From Phyllostachys edulis (Eukaryota; Streptophyta; Magnoliopsida; Poales; Poaceae), in NCBI GenBank assembly GCA_036346405.1, contig CM070551.1, positions 57,244,488 through 57,308,487 on the forward strand: DNA of 64,000 bases, written 5' to 3'. The notes under the pieces are model-generated. The model ran no database searches. It was not told the DNA's origin and worked only from the letters and a program-made list of their open reading frames with translations. Both the position numbers and the translations under genes were made by a program. Shown here piece after piece: positions 1-11,029 of the stretch (the stretch's first letter is position 1; every line of letters starts with the position of its first letter).

Positions 1-726
1 AGTGTGATGGCATCCTTGCAAACTGATCCTGATGCCCCGGAACTGGTGCAGTAGGAACAGACGTGCTTGGAGTAGGCACAGCTGGCTCCACCGGCTCTGC
101 AGGTTCTATTGGTTCTTCTGGGTCTTCTTCTGGATCTTCTTCGGGATCCTCCTCTGGTTCTTCTGGCTCTTCTGGATCTTCCTCTTCTTGTTCCTCCTCA
201 GGCTCGTGTTGACCGTAGAGAGTTTCTTCCAGAATGACGATCCTTTCTTCAGCTCTATCCAAGGTCTCGTAGACGCACTCCAACTCTATGGCGACCAACT
301 CCAGCGACTCCTCTTGAGTGGCTGAGAACTGGGCAAGGTGCACCACTATAGCATTGCCTTCTCCATTCGTGGAGGGGTAACGTGCTGGTAGATCGACGGC
401 TACAGCTCTAGGATGGTAGCGGAAGACGGTATCTTGTAGCTCACGCGCATAGATGTTGCAGACCTAAGGATGGCAAGGCGTGACGACTCCTGGACTCCTT
501 CTGCGAAGTTGATCCTTCTAACGGAGATGCTCAAAGGCTGGCTGGCTTTGGGGTCCCTCCTTGCGTAGACAGTCAAACAGTAGATCACTCCACGATCCCG
601 CCCGTTGACCACCCAATGGTTGCCACAGTACATTAGACGATCAAAACCTCCAAGTACCTGCAACAGCCTCCAAAGCTCTGCAGCAAGTCTTCCCTTGCGC
701 TCTCCGTAGCTCTGAAGATGAGGCAT
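1..726 (-). pseudogene. ORF0-like gene upstream of gag in a large-LTR Ty3 element, frameshifted
   Basis: The minus-strand frame opens with ATG at 726 and runs to a stop at 400. A second minus frame then carries the same protein on towards base 1 as a Glu/Pro-rich acidic tail (many PEEP and EEDP repeats, about 70-200). The switch lies near 440-480, so the gene looks frameshifted. Placed just inside the primer binding site at 923-935, it matches in position and general make-up the ORF at 63401-63982 at the other end of the window: an N-terminal globular half, then a charged tail. Rice elements of the RIRE3/RIRE8/Atlantys type are known to carry an extra ORF before gag; assignment to that group is inference. 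No catalytic motif is visible and its function is unknown. It continues beyond the left edge. Confidence 0.55.
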
Positions 727-922
727 CTGTCAAGACAAACAAGAGGGTAAGAGCCAAGTTAAAACAGCAGGGAGAGGAAAAATTTCAGCAATAGTTAAGT
801 CAAGAAAGACATAAGAGGAGTTAAGCAGTTCAATTGACCTTGCAAGTTAATTTTGCTTTAGAAAATAATTTGGACACTCTAAGACGGCCAAGCTAACTAA
901 GGTCAAGACCTATAGTCAGTAT
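727..922 (-). other. Untranslated leader of the left retroelement
   Basis: Short stretch between the primer binding site and the ORF0 start on the minus strand. It is AT-rich with no ORF. It matches in position the stretch 63260-63400 of the right-hand element. Confidence 0.4.
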
Positions 923-935
923 GGCTCTGATACCA
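923..935 (-). promoter_or_regulatory. Primer binding site (initiator Met tRNA)
   Basis: The minus strand reads TGGTATCAGAGCC, the usual plant retrotransposon match to the 3' end of initiator-Met tRNA. It fixes the element as minus-oriented with its 5' LTR to the right. Confidence 0.85.
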
Positions 936-939
936 CCTC

Positions 940-3887
940 TACCGGGACCCAAAAATGCAATTCTGGACCCTCTGTGTATAATGCACTAGTCTAGGATCAC
1001 GCTAGTGCACACAGTGTCAACATAGATGAATATCGATCCACATAAGACGATTAATAACATAAACGAGTAATTTGATTAACAAATAAGGATTTTGACCTTA
1101 TGGTCGAGTTTACACTTAATAAGCCACGCAGGGCTGACAGAGAATTAAATAACAGCGGAATAGATAACTTCAGCAGAATCCCATCAATTCGCCACAGGCA
1201 ATCGACTGGGATCAAGACCCTAACGATTAGGCACCTTCGTTGAACTGCTCGAAAGTAGGCGATGACTCCTCCACTTCTGTTGATTGATTTTAGCAAGCAT
1301 GAGTACACAACTGTACGCGCAAGTCATACCACAGAATACAATTTATAGATGATAGCTTATTCCAAAGGAATGGCTTCTGTGGTTCTTTTACAGAAATGCA
1401 ACATTTGCAATTTGAATATGAATAATAGATTGAAAGCATAATTAAAAACAAATAGAAAATATTAATTTTAACAGTTTGATTTCACAAAGACACATAGCCT
1501 AATCAAGTTATTCACATAGCTATATGACTTAGATCACACAGCTCCCTTCCCAAAGGTTTTTATGAAAATCTACCCCTCGTGTGAAATCCCCGAGCATGTC
1601 CATGACCGCAGACGTGGCTATTCGAATAGATTGATTTAACAGTGTGCAGAGTTTGTACACTTTACCCACATGATACAACTAGTGTAGCTAGCACCAATCA
1701 TAACAAAACGTTTCAAAAATTTCATCTCAAGCATTAATACTCCCAGTGTGCTTATGAACCGTCATACCAAACTAGACACAGTGATTGGTACGACACATAC
1801 CGTTGGACAGAGACACGGTGAACCGCCCTGTGATGTGACTACTTGGTAGAACACACCTCCACCCATGCAACACAGCCTAACCTACTTCCTAAGTAACAAT
1901 GTCATGAATCCATAACTTACTAAGTTAGGCACGTCCCATACCAAGCATGTGACCTACAGTAAGGCTCTGTTCAATAGCGCACAAAGTTAAGTCCTTAATT
2001 GATCAAGGCAAGACTTCCAATTTATAACTACAAAACCCTATGCACACAGATCCACCAATGTAGCACACAGTACCACTTGCCTCCGTCTAAATCCTTTCCC
2101 ACCCTGTTGGTTAACTACAACATATGCCATCAACGAGTAATTGCACATAGTACACACAGTTTTATGACTTAGTTCCATAATCACCTAGTCAAGTTTATAA
2201 TTGCAACTTACAGAAAATGATGACTCGTGGCATGGCTAAGTAGACTAATCGTATCTAACCAACCCACGTTGGCGCTACGATAATACCAATTAAATAAACC
2301 AATCTAGGGTGACAAAAGATTATGACATAATAATAGACAACGTGGATATAACAAATTGGATTAATAACTATACCCAAAAGCATTTAAATAAATAATTAAA
2401 GTAAATGCAGTAATTTGAATCAAAGTATTTTGAAAACTAGGTTCAATATGATCAAAGGTATAACATGCCTTGAAATAGGTCTAGATACTGATCTTGCTCT
2501 TGAGGTGCTCCTTATTCTTCAAATCTTCCCGAAGTATCGACATCTACTCGCAAACGAAGCAAACAAACAAAACAAATAAAAAATAGAGGAAAAACAAACT
2601 CCAAAAATTAAATAAAAATCTTAGATAAATAGATCTTGAATTTAGAAATTTGAATGGGCTCAATCGGAGTTCGGATGAAAAAGATATGGGCTTTGGAAGT
2701 TTGAATCTAAGAGAAACCCCTAATTTTGGATTATTCCAAATTATCCGAATTATTTCTCTAAAGAAAAATCAGATTATTGTGCAACGATGACATCAGCAAT
2801 GGATTTTCTGGAATAAGAAAAATAACAAGAAATTCTGACATGTGGGACCCACATGTCATAGAGACGGTGCATGGTGGACGGACTCCACCGAGGAATTGAT
2901 TCGATCCGTGAACCGCACACGTGCATGAATGAATCGTGACTCAGCGCCACATGTGCGCCACGTTAGCGACATGCACGCACGGGGCTAACGCTAGCGCTGA
3001 CGTGGACGGCGGGCGGCGCTCGGGATCCAGACCTCGGGCGAGTTCAAGGTGGGGTTGGACCTCGGGCTTGACGGCGACGGTGCTAGAGGGGTCCTCCGGT
3101 GAAAGTGACGGTGGCTTCGAGATGCGGGCTTCACGGCGATCCCGAAGATGGCCTCCAAGAACGACAAGGTAGACTGGAACGGCGACGATGGCGACGAGGT
3201 CCTTCGGTCGGCGCTGAAGACGAAGGCGGTGCTAGGGCTCCAAGCGGCGCTTCGACGGCTATGGCTAGGGTTTCGAGGGCGGCGCATCAAGGGGTGCTCC
3301 CCCCGAGGGTCCTCGAGGCCTTAAATAGCCCTAGGAGGAGTGCCCTACACGAATTACCAAAACGGCATAGGCGGCAGCGCTGGAGTCCGGCTCGGGCACG
3401 CGAGAGGAGTCCCGAGTGGAGACGACGATGATGTGGCGACGAAGGCGGCACCACATGGCAGCGACGAAGGCGAAGACGACGTCTTGAGGCGACGCTAAGG
3501 CTGGCTCGCTTCATGGCATGAAATGGGCGCGATGTGGGCCTCATGGCAGGAAAAGGAGATTGGTAGGAAATTCGACCCGACCTGTTCATCTGAGATTTAA
3601 ATAGGTTTTCTAATTTAGAAAATAGCAGGCATTCCAAATAGCAATAGAAATTAGCAAATGAACTTGGAAAAATTCTAGAAAAATCTAAAAAATATATCCA
3701 AGCACATAGAATCTAAATAAAATAGTTTTGGCCATTGTTGATGTTGACTTTAATCATATTAAATTGTTTTGACATCCAAAGTCCAATATTAAGCTTTTCA
3801 ATTAAAATCAAATAAATCCAAATGGTGAATTTTCTCCCTACTAACTATTCAAAGAATTTTTAAAGCTTAGAAAATTGGGATGTTACA
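940..3887 (-). repeat. 5' LTR (about 2.9 kb) of the left minus-strand retroelement
   Basis: The outer end at 3881-3887 reads TGTTACA on the plus strand (minus: TGTAACATCCC) and the inner end carries GGGTCCCG next to the primer binding site, so the LTR spans the whole block. It has three zones shared with the other large LTRs here: a conserved palindrome block (CTATTCGAATAG, 1618-1629), an AT-rich middle, and a GC-rich zone (about 2930-3560) next to a TATA-like minus motif near 3320. ORFs in the GC-rich zone (for example 2991-3290, 3287-3637) lack family resemblance and are treated as chance. The partner LTR is outside the window. Confidence 0.75.
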
Positions 3888-5178
3888 ATGCATTTGCATA
3901 AGAAATTAAGCATGCAATTTGATAATTTAAATGAATATAAATTTGCACAAGTGTAGGTTCAATATGATCAAATGTTGACTCGCCTGGCTCAAAAGCATGT
4001 GGATCTTGAAATTCTTAAGCTTGTTCGAACTAGGACTCTTTCGTGTCTTCGAACTCTACTCGGACGATCGCATCGGAAAACGAACAAACAAACGAGCAAA
4101 GAAAATAAATACAAAAGAAAATTCAAATGAACTCCAAATTGAACGAAACCACTGCCAACAGGTAGCTATTGAATTTAGAAAATTTTAGAAACAAATTTCA
4201 TTAAATTTGGAGATAAAACGAGTGAGAACAGGCTCTCCAAATTTTAAATTTGGATTAAATCCAGAAATAAACAAAGGAGATAGAAATAGTCTCTCTTATA
4301 GGTGGGGTCCTGCTATCATAGGCTTGGTCCACATGAATAGTGCATGGACCGTGGTCCATAGAACACTGTGCTGGTGTACGGCTTGGTGCACACTGTGCGC
4401 TTAATGCACTGGGGCCCATGTGTCATTGACTCACAACGAAAAACCATATTTAAATAACCCTCATTAATTAATTTCAGGCCCACACGCTAGTCTAATCAGC
4501 AATAATTAAACCAACTCCTAATCAACGCTTTGCCCTAACGACCAATATTTGGTTTATAATGACGCTACTACAGTCCTTGTCTGGTTCTGACCAAACAGAG
4601 GAGCTCCAAGGTGGTTCCTCGTCACTAGCGAGCTGTACTATGGGGGTGGCTCGGAATGCCCAAAATGGGCCCCACGAGGTGGGCTATCCCAACGGTACCG
4701 ATGGTGAGGGCCACGATGGCTCACCGTGGCAACACGACGGCGCTTGGCGGTAGCGGCTCTTAGGGCTATAATGCAATCAATAACCCGACGACGTCCTTGG
4801 CCAACGAGTGAGTGCACAAGCATCTAGGGGGTAAAGGGAACTCATCGGAGTGAAGAAGGAGGGCAGAGGTGGTCGGAGGACGGCTGACGGCGATGATCCG
4901 AGGCGGCAGCGGTGCTTCCTTGTGGCAAAATGACCTGAGAGGAGAGAGGCGCCGTGAATGGTCAGAGAAGCACAAGAGGCTTAAGGAGGCTGTGGTACAG
5001 AGAGGGATTGGAGGGAAACTCACCGAGCCAGAGTTGGTGACGAAAATGGTGATTCTGGCCGGAGATGACGAAGAAAATGGTTTTGGCGAGCTCCTGTGGG
5101 GCCAATGGAGAAATTAGGTGGGGGAAAGGATCCTCGTGTTCTGGAACGCGCAGTGACATGGGTGGTCAGGGGAGGGCT
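3888..5178 (-). repeat. Truncated large-LTR remnant
   Basis: From about 3950 the sequence parallels the outer part of the neighbouring LTRs: a gttcaatatgatcaaa motif, then clustered AACAAACAAAC, then an AT-rich and a GC-rich part. It stops where the next LTR begins at 5179. I read it as an older LTR copy cut by that insertion. No gene is supported. Confidence 0.5.
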
Positions 5179-8100
5179 TGTCGGGACCCGAAAATACATC
5201 TCAGGAACCCTCTGTGTATGCTGAACTAGTCCCAGATCAGTAGCTAGCTCACACAGGAAACGGTGATGAAATACCATCCATTTATTCAATTTAACTAAAA
5301 AGATCTTAGAGTACAAATAATAATAATAACTGGACCTTATGGTCAATATTTAATTAACTTGCCACGCAGGGCTAAAGAAACAAATAAACTCTTGCAGCGG
5401 AACGAAACTCTTCAAAAGGCCAATCGACATGCCCACAGGCAATCGAGTGGAGAACGCATCCTAATCCGCAAAACCTTCATGGTCTTCCTGCTGAAAGAAC
5501 TCCTGAGCAGCTTGGTATTCTTCAATTGCTGATTAACCAGAGGGCACAGGCCATGAGTACTTTTGAATGTACTCAGCAAACCGTAGGGAAATGTATGCAA
5601 ATAGTATTCATGCATGGCTTGACAAGGTTAACTGTATGGTTCTTTTGCAGAAAGCAGTATTTACGATAAATACAATAAATAGATTGAAATGCGTAGTTGA
5701 AAACAATAATAAATAATTAAACAGTTTCTTTGAAACAACCAGTGAACTGCCCATTCACTTCCCAACTAAACCACTGGTAAGTGAATTCCCAATCCACCAA
5801 TCGACACAAACCACCGAGTGAATTTCCTGTTCACCAAACAAACATTATATTCGTCAAGTGAACTTCCCATCTACACTCCGACTCATTTTATAAAGTACTC
5901 TATCTCCCATGTGAAATCCCCGAGCACGTCCATAACCGCGGACACGGCTATTCGAATAGTTTTACACTCTGCAGAGGTTGTACAGCTTTACCCACAGGAC
6001 ACGAATTCTCTAGTTTGTTTGGCATCCGTCGATACCACTGCTCACTACCTTAGGTAAGCAGTCTAGAGCACGTGACAAGGCCTTTACAAAGTTCTGTTTT
6101 GACCCAGTTCTGCTCGCTAAGGATTCGCCCTCCTGGCCCCCTCTTGCGCCAAAAACAACCCAAACAGAACTAAATCAAAACATCGCTAATTAGTTAGCCA
6201 GGTCCGTCCCATACCAGACATGTGGTTTGTACGGTTAAGGCCCAGTTCAATGGCGCACAAGATTAAGTCCTTGACAAGTTACTCAGGCGATCTTTCCACA
6301 ACCCATACCATGCTAAACCCACACCCACAATCCACCAACCTGCTCGCCCGAACGAAAACCATTTTTCGTTTAACCAATACCAATGACATACCCCTGTCAT
6401 GATACACAAATTTTAACAAGAGTGGCTCACCACCATAATTCCATATATCATTAAGTTAAGATTAATAATTATGACACATGTGATGATGATCCCATCGTAA
6501 CTAAGCTGAACTAAGCATCTACACGATACCCATTTTGGTGATACAAATATGTCCAACTAAAATTATCCAAGCTAAGGTGACAAAGGATTCATGGTATTCA
6601 AATAATCAAAGGAGACATAATGACAACAGGTAATAACTAATCCCAAAACAATTTGTATAAAGATAGCATGCAATTGTATAAAACAATATACTTTTGAAAT
6701 CATAGGTTTAATATGATCAAAGGACTATGGCTTGCCTTAAAATAAATCCTGGGATTGATCTTGATCTTGGTATACTCCTCCTTGCTCAAAGCTTCCCGAA
6801 GTATCAACGTCTACTCGCAAACAAGCAAATAAACTAAATAAATAAATAACAGAGAGGAAACAAACTCCAAAAATTAAATAAAAATCCCAGATAAATAGAT
6901 ATTGAATTTAGATGAATTTAGGAATTTGAATGGACTCAATCGGAGTTCGGATGCAAAAGATATGGGCTTTGGAAGATTGAAATCACATAAAATACTAGAA
7001 ATCAGTATTTACGAATTTACTGAATTAACTTTCCGAAGGAAAAGACAACTATGACGTCGGCATGACATTAGCAAGAATTATCAGCCGAAAAGATAAAAAG
7101 AAAATAGAATTTATCAAGTGGGACCCACTGGTCAAAGAGATGGTGCATGGTGAACCGGATCCATGAACCTTTGGCTCGGGTTCGTATTAAGGTGTGCCAC
7201 ATGGCTACCAACAAGGGCGCTAACTGGATGCCACAAGGATGACACATAAGCCAATTGATGACGTGGCCGAGGAGGTGGCACTGAGATGGAGATGAAGTGG
7301 AGGCCATATCAGCGGAGAGAGAAACCGAAGGGGAAGGCAGAGAGACATGCTGGCGATGACATTGGCAACGAGGGGGACTTCGGGTGCGGCGACGGTGGAG
7401 ATTAGATGGCGCCCGAAAGGATCCAAGGGGAGCACCGTGATACCAGGAACACAAGGTGATGCTCAGGGTGACCTGAGGTCGATGAGGACAGCACTGTGAT
7501 GATGATGACCGACACCGAAGACAATGAGCAGCGGCGAGACACTCTGATGATAGGAAAGCAACAAGGAGGTAGAGAATCAAACGAGGGAACCTCGGGACAC
7601 GCTTTGACGCGCAAGGATGGGCAGCAGGCTCACCAGACAAGTAGATTGGGACGGCGGCAGCGTGATTGGTTTTCAGACGGAGATGAAAACAGCGCAGCGT
7701 TGATCCTCGGCCGATGAAGACCACGTCACGGTGCAGAACGCGTTGATGCGGACCCGCAGATGAAGACGGCACGAGCGGAGATGGACCAACGGTGGCGAAT
7801 TTTGCCAGAGATGAAGCTTCGACGGCCTTCGGTCTTGGACAAAATTGTGGCGCAAGGAACCAAAATCGGAGAGGAGATATTAGGGTTTTGGGAGAGGAAG
7901 CACGGGCGAACAAATTGACGCGATCGGCTTCTTAAATAGTGCCGGGATGGAGGTGTTTGAGAAGAGCACGGCGCTGCCTCACGTACTGCACACGGACATG
8001 GCACAGGAGCTTTCCTGGTTGAAGACGACGACCATGTGCTGATGGCGGTGGTCCCACACGACACGGAAATCAAACGGAAAAGGGAAAAGCCGACTCGGGC

Positions 8101-8661
8101 TTGGTTCGGCCAATGCAAAAAAAAAAAAGAAAGGCCAAGATGGCCGGCTCGGTGGGCTGCTCGTGCATGCAAGAAAAGCAAAAGGCCAGCTCGGCTGGGA
8201 ACTAAGCAGGCCAGGCGAGTGGCAATGGCCAAGGCGCACAGCTGGGCCACGCACAAGAAAAGGAACATAGGCCCGAGGCTTTGCACGTGGGAAGAAATGG
8301 AGGCACGGGCCGAGCTTAAGGAAAAATTAGAGAGAGAATTGGGCTGGCTGAGGGAAACAGATGGTCTAAGGTAGCCCAAAGAAATCTGAGATTAATATTA
8401 GTTTTCTTTTTTTAGGAAATAGCAGAAAAGACAAATGGCAAAAAGAAAATAGCAATTACGCTTGGAAAAATTCTAGAAAATATATCCAAGCACAAAGAAT
8501 CCAAATAAAATAATTTTGATAATAGTTGATGTTGATATTATTCATATTAAATTGTTTTTGAACTCTAAAAATTCCATTTAAGCTTTAGCTTTGGCAGAAA
8601 AATTCAAATGGTTATTTTTCTTTTTAAACTTTAAAACAGACCAAATTTTTGGGATGTTACA
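5179..8661 (-). repeat. Large LTR (about 3.5 kb), probably a 3' LTR
   Basis: The plus strand begins TGTCGGGACCC and ends GGGATGTTACA, the terminal pattern of the family in reverse orientation. Directly outside the end, at 8662-8680, is a polypurine tract on the minus strand, so this is the 3' LTR of a minus-strand element. It holds both conserved palindromes (5948-5959 and 5967-5976) and a GC-rich zone (about 7100-8380). Long ORFs in the GC-rich zone, such as 7068-7913 and 7726-8379 on the minus strand, show no recognisable domain and lie wholly within the LTR. Confidence 0.75.
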
Positions 8662-8680
8662 AACCTTCCCCCCTTAAAAG
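8662..8680 (-). other. Polypurine tract of the minus-strand element
   Basis: The minus strand reads TTTTAAGGGGGGAAGGTT immediately before TGTAACATCCC of the LTR, as expected for plus-strand priming. The internal region is lost about 60 bp further on. Confidence 0.65.
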
Positions 8681-8737
8681 GAATCTCGTAATCCCAAATT
8701 TGAACTTTTACTCAAGTAGTCCCAAAATTAGATGTTA

Positions 8738-9860
8738 CGGGAATTCTCTAGTTTATTTGGCATCCATCGATACCACCGCTCACTACCTTTGATAAGTAGT
8801 CTAGAACACGTGTCGAAGTCTTTACATCATCTAGTCCTATCCTTGCACTAGCACGGTGAATGGTCGTCCTCACTTCACCCAGGCTCGTCCCTATCAAGTG
8901 AGGCATTCACTGTTGTGTCGGCAAGCTTTGTGCCTAAAATTGTGGTGAAGGGAGCCCCTTCAAGCAATCACACATGCTCGCACTACTACGGCCTACCAAC
9001 ATGCAAGGCTAGTTTCCAATGAATTAATTAGCTAATATCGTCTCATACCGGCGCATATCGTTGTTCGCTTAGGCTTAGATTGGAGTTGCTGGCATTTGGT
9101 CCTTAATTGACCCGGGCGAGGATCTCCCCCTATCTACTTGTGAGATACACCTCTCACACTTCTCGGAATATAATATAACTCGCCCGCATCGAAAACTATT
9201 TTTTTCATTTTTATTTTTATACAAAATAACAGTGGTAAACCCATCTAGACTTTCTTTTCAAAAACTCCCAAACTCATATTTATCATGTCATAATTTTTAC
9301 AATTGTTATGTAAGACTATAGCCTGACTAAACAATTGTGCGATATTCGCACTTGAAACTCCCAAGTTTAACACCATCTATTGTCTAAACCATAACCTAGT
9401 GGCTACAACAGTAAGAACATCAATATTTCAAGGAGGTTCATGCATTGAATAGGATTACAACTACTGTTATCCCAAACATAGCAATTTTATATCAAACATA
9501 CATGCATGTATAATAGATTTTGTAAAAAGAAGTACAATAATTAAAATAGTAGGATCAACATGGTCAAAGAGGTGCTTGCCTTGCTCTGGTTGCTCTAGAT
9601 ATGAGGATGGAGTATTGTCGTAAAAGTCGTTCGAATAGTGGACGTCTAATCAAAAGAGCCAGAAGCAAATTAAATATAGCAAAATAATTTCAACAGCAAC
9701 AAAATCTAATGTTTCAAACATTAGATCACATTACAAATATGAGCTAAATAAATATGGAATAGACAAAGGAAAATTATCTCACATTACAAATATATATCTT
9801 TAAAGATATAATAATAACAAGGTTGATGCCAATCTACTGTTTCAAACTTGGTTTCTCACC
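8738..9860 (-). repeat. Decayed fragment of another large LTR
   Basis: The sequence resumes in the middle of an LTR: the segment from gaattctctag at 8740 parallels 6003 onward in the neighbouring LTR, with the same following boxes. The jump from polypurine tract to mid-LTR marks a deletion or recombination junction near 8738. It ends just upstream of WAK-A. No gene seen. Confidence 0.5.
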
Positions 9861-10180
9861 GAACCATGTTATCAAAATAAACCCTAGCTATTGGATCTGA
9901 TTAAAAAAGCCATGGCCATAAGGGTCTTAACGTGAGATAACTCTTGTCTTACCTTTGGAAAGTTATGCATGTGGATCTTAACTTTGCCGTTCGCACTTTC
10001 TAGTGTCTGGACAACAGCTGTCCAGACCTTTTCAGTGCCTGGACACTTATAAAGTAGCAAGACCGTCACCACTGTCTAAAGGAAGTTAAACCCTATATTG
10101 TCAATTTCAATTACTTCCACAACACAAGCTCCAATTTTTCTCAACTTTCAAAAGCTAAACGCTCATGGCCACTGCTAGAG
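9861..10180 (+). promoter_or_regulatory. Upstream region of WAK-A
   Basis: About 320 bp of unique-looking sequence between the last LTR fragment and the WAK-A start. A tataaa-like stretch is visible near 10047 and another AT-rich box near 10092. A 10-codon upstream ORF (10165-10194) overlaps the WAK-A start in another frame. Promoter activity is inferred from position only. Confidence 0.3.
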
Positions 10181-10599
10181 ATGAGCATCTTTGATGCACT
10201 ATTTTATCTCATCCTTCTTGTGTTCATTGGGGCTCCAACCGTGCAAGCATCCGGTGTCGTAGCAAGCCAAGATGGCAATAGAACTCATCCCTCCACTGGC
10301 ATGCTCCCTGTCCCTAGTTGTCAAAATAGCTGCGGCAACCTGACCTTTGACTACCCCTTCGGCATCGGCTCCGGCTGCTTCCGGAATCCTGATTTCAGTC
10401 TCACCTACGACGACACCACGTTGCCCCCAGGCTGTTCTTCCATTATAGTGCCATGGAGGTCGTCGGTGATACTGATGCTATTGCTGATGGTAACATCATC
10501 CTTTCTAAGGAATTCAAAGTCGCTTTTTCCCGTGCCATCTCCATGAGACCTAGTGTCAAATTTTACAGCTTGTCCGTGAAAGCTCCTGGGAGACCTTTC

Positions 10600-10958
10600 T
10601 GTTACAACCCGGGACGCGGTGAGGAGCGACAAGACTGGGGATGACGATGACAGTACAACAAAAGCAACAGGAGGCCCAGCAGCAGATATCCAGAGGAGGA
10701 TTGGGTGCGCTAAATCCTTGTTAGCCCGGATTGTGTGTGTAGGAGACCCACCTATCAGGCTGAGTTGTGGCGAGGGGGTTAAATAGCCGAAGCTGTTTGC
10801 TGTGAGAGGTATCCAAGAAGAACACACTAGAGGACAGAACTCTTTTTCCCAATCATGTATCTTCCTTCCCTTGTCTAGTTCTTCCTTCAGACTCTTTTAT
10901 CTTCCAAAACTCTAGAGTGATTGATTACTATCTGAGTGCTACTGAGAGGAATGTAACA
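10600..10958 (+). repeat. 5' LTR of the Ty3 element in WAK-A
   Basis: 359 bp, TGTTACAACC...GTAACA. It is similar along its length to 15775-16114; this copy is longer, one difference being an additional segment near 10870-10890. Confidence 0.9.
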
Positions 10959-10960
10959 TT

Positions 10961-10972
10961 TGGTATCAGAGC
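10961..10972 (+). promoter_or_regulatory. Primer binding site (initiator Met tRNA)
   Basis: TGGTATCAGAGC, two bases inside the 5' LTR. Confidence 0.9.
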
Positions 10973-11029
10973 ATCATTGCGAGACCCTGGAGATCCCACG
11001 CTATCAAACACAGGCGCAGATTTGATCAG

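Noticed and set aside
32..325. Phe/Trp/Leu-rich plus-strand ORF resembling a membrane protein
   Set aside because: It is the antisense of the Glu/Pro-rich tail of the retroelement ORF0; the minus strand gives the meaningful reading.
7068..7913. 281-codon minus-strand ORF
   Set aside because: It lies wholly in the GC-rich zone of an LTR, overlaps other long ORFs in several frames, and shows no domain or plausible protein composition.
10165..10194. Upstream ATG as an alternative WAK-A start
   Set aside because: It opens only 10 codons out of frame with the signal peptide; 10181 leads straight into the signal peptide and wall-binding domain.
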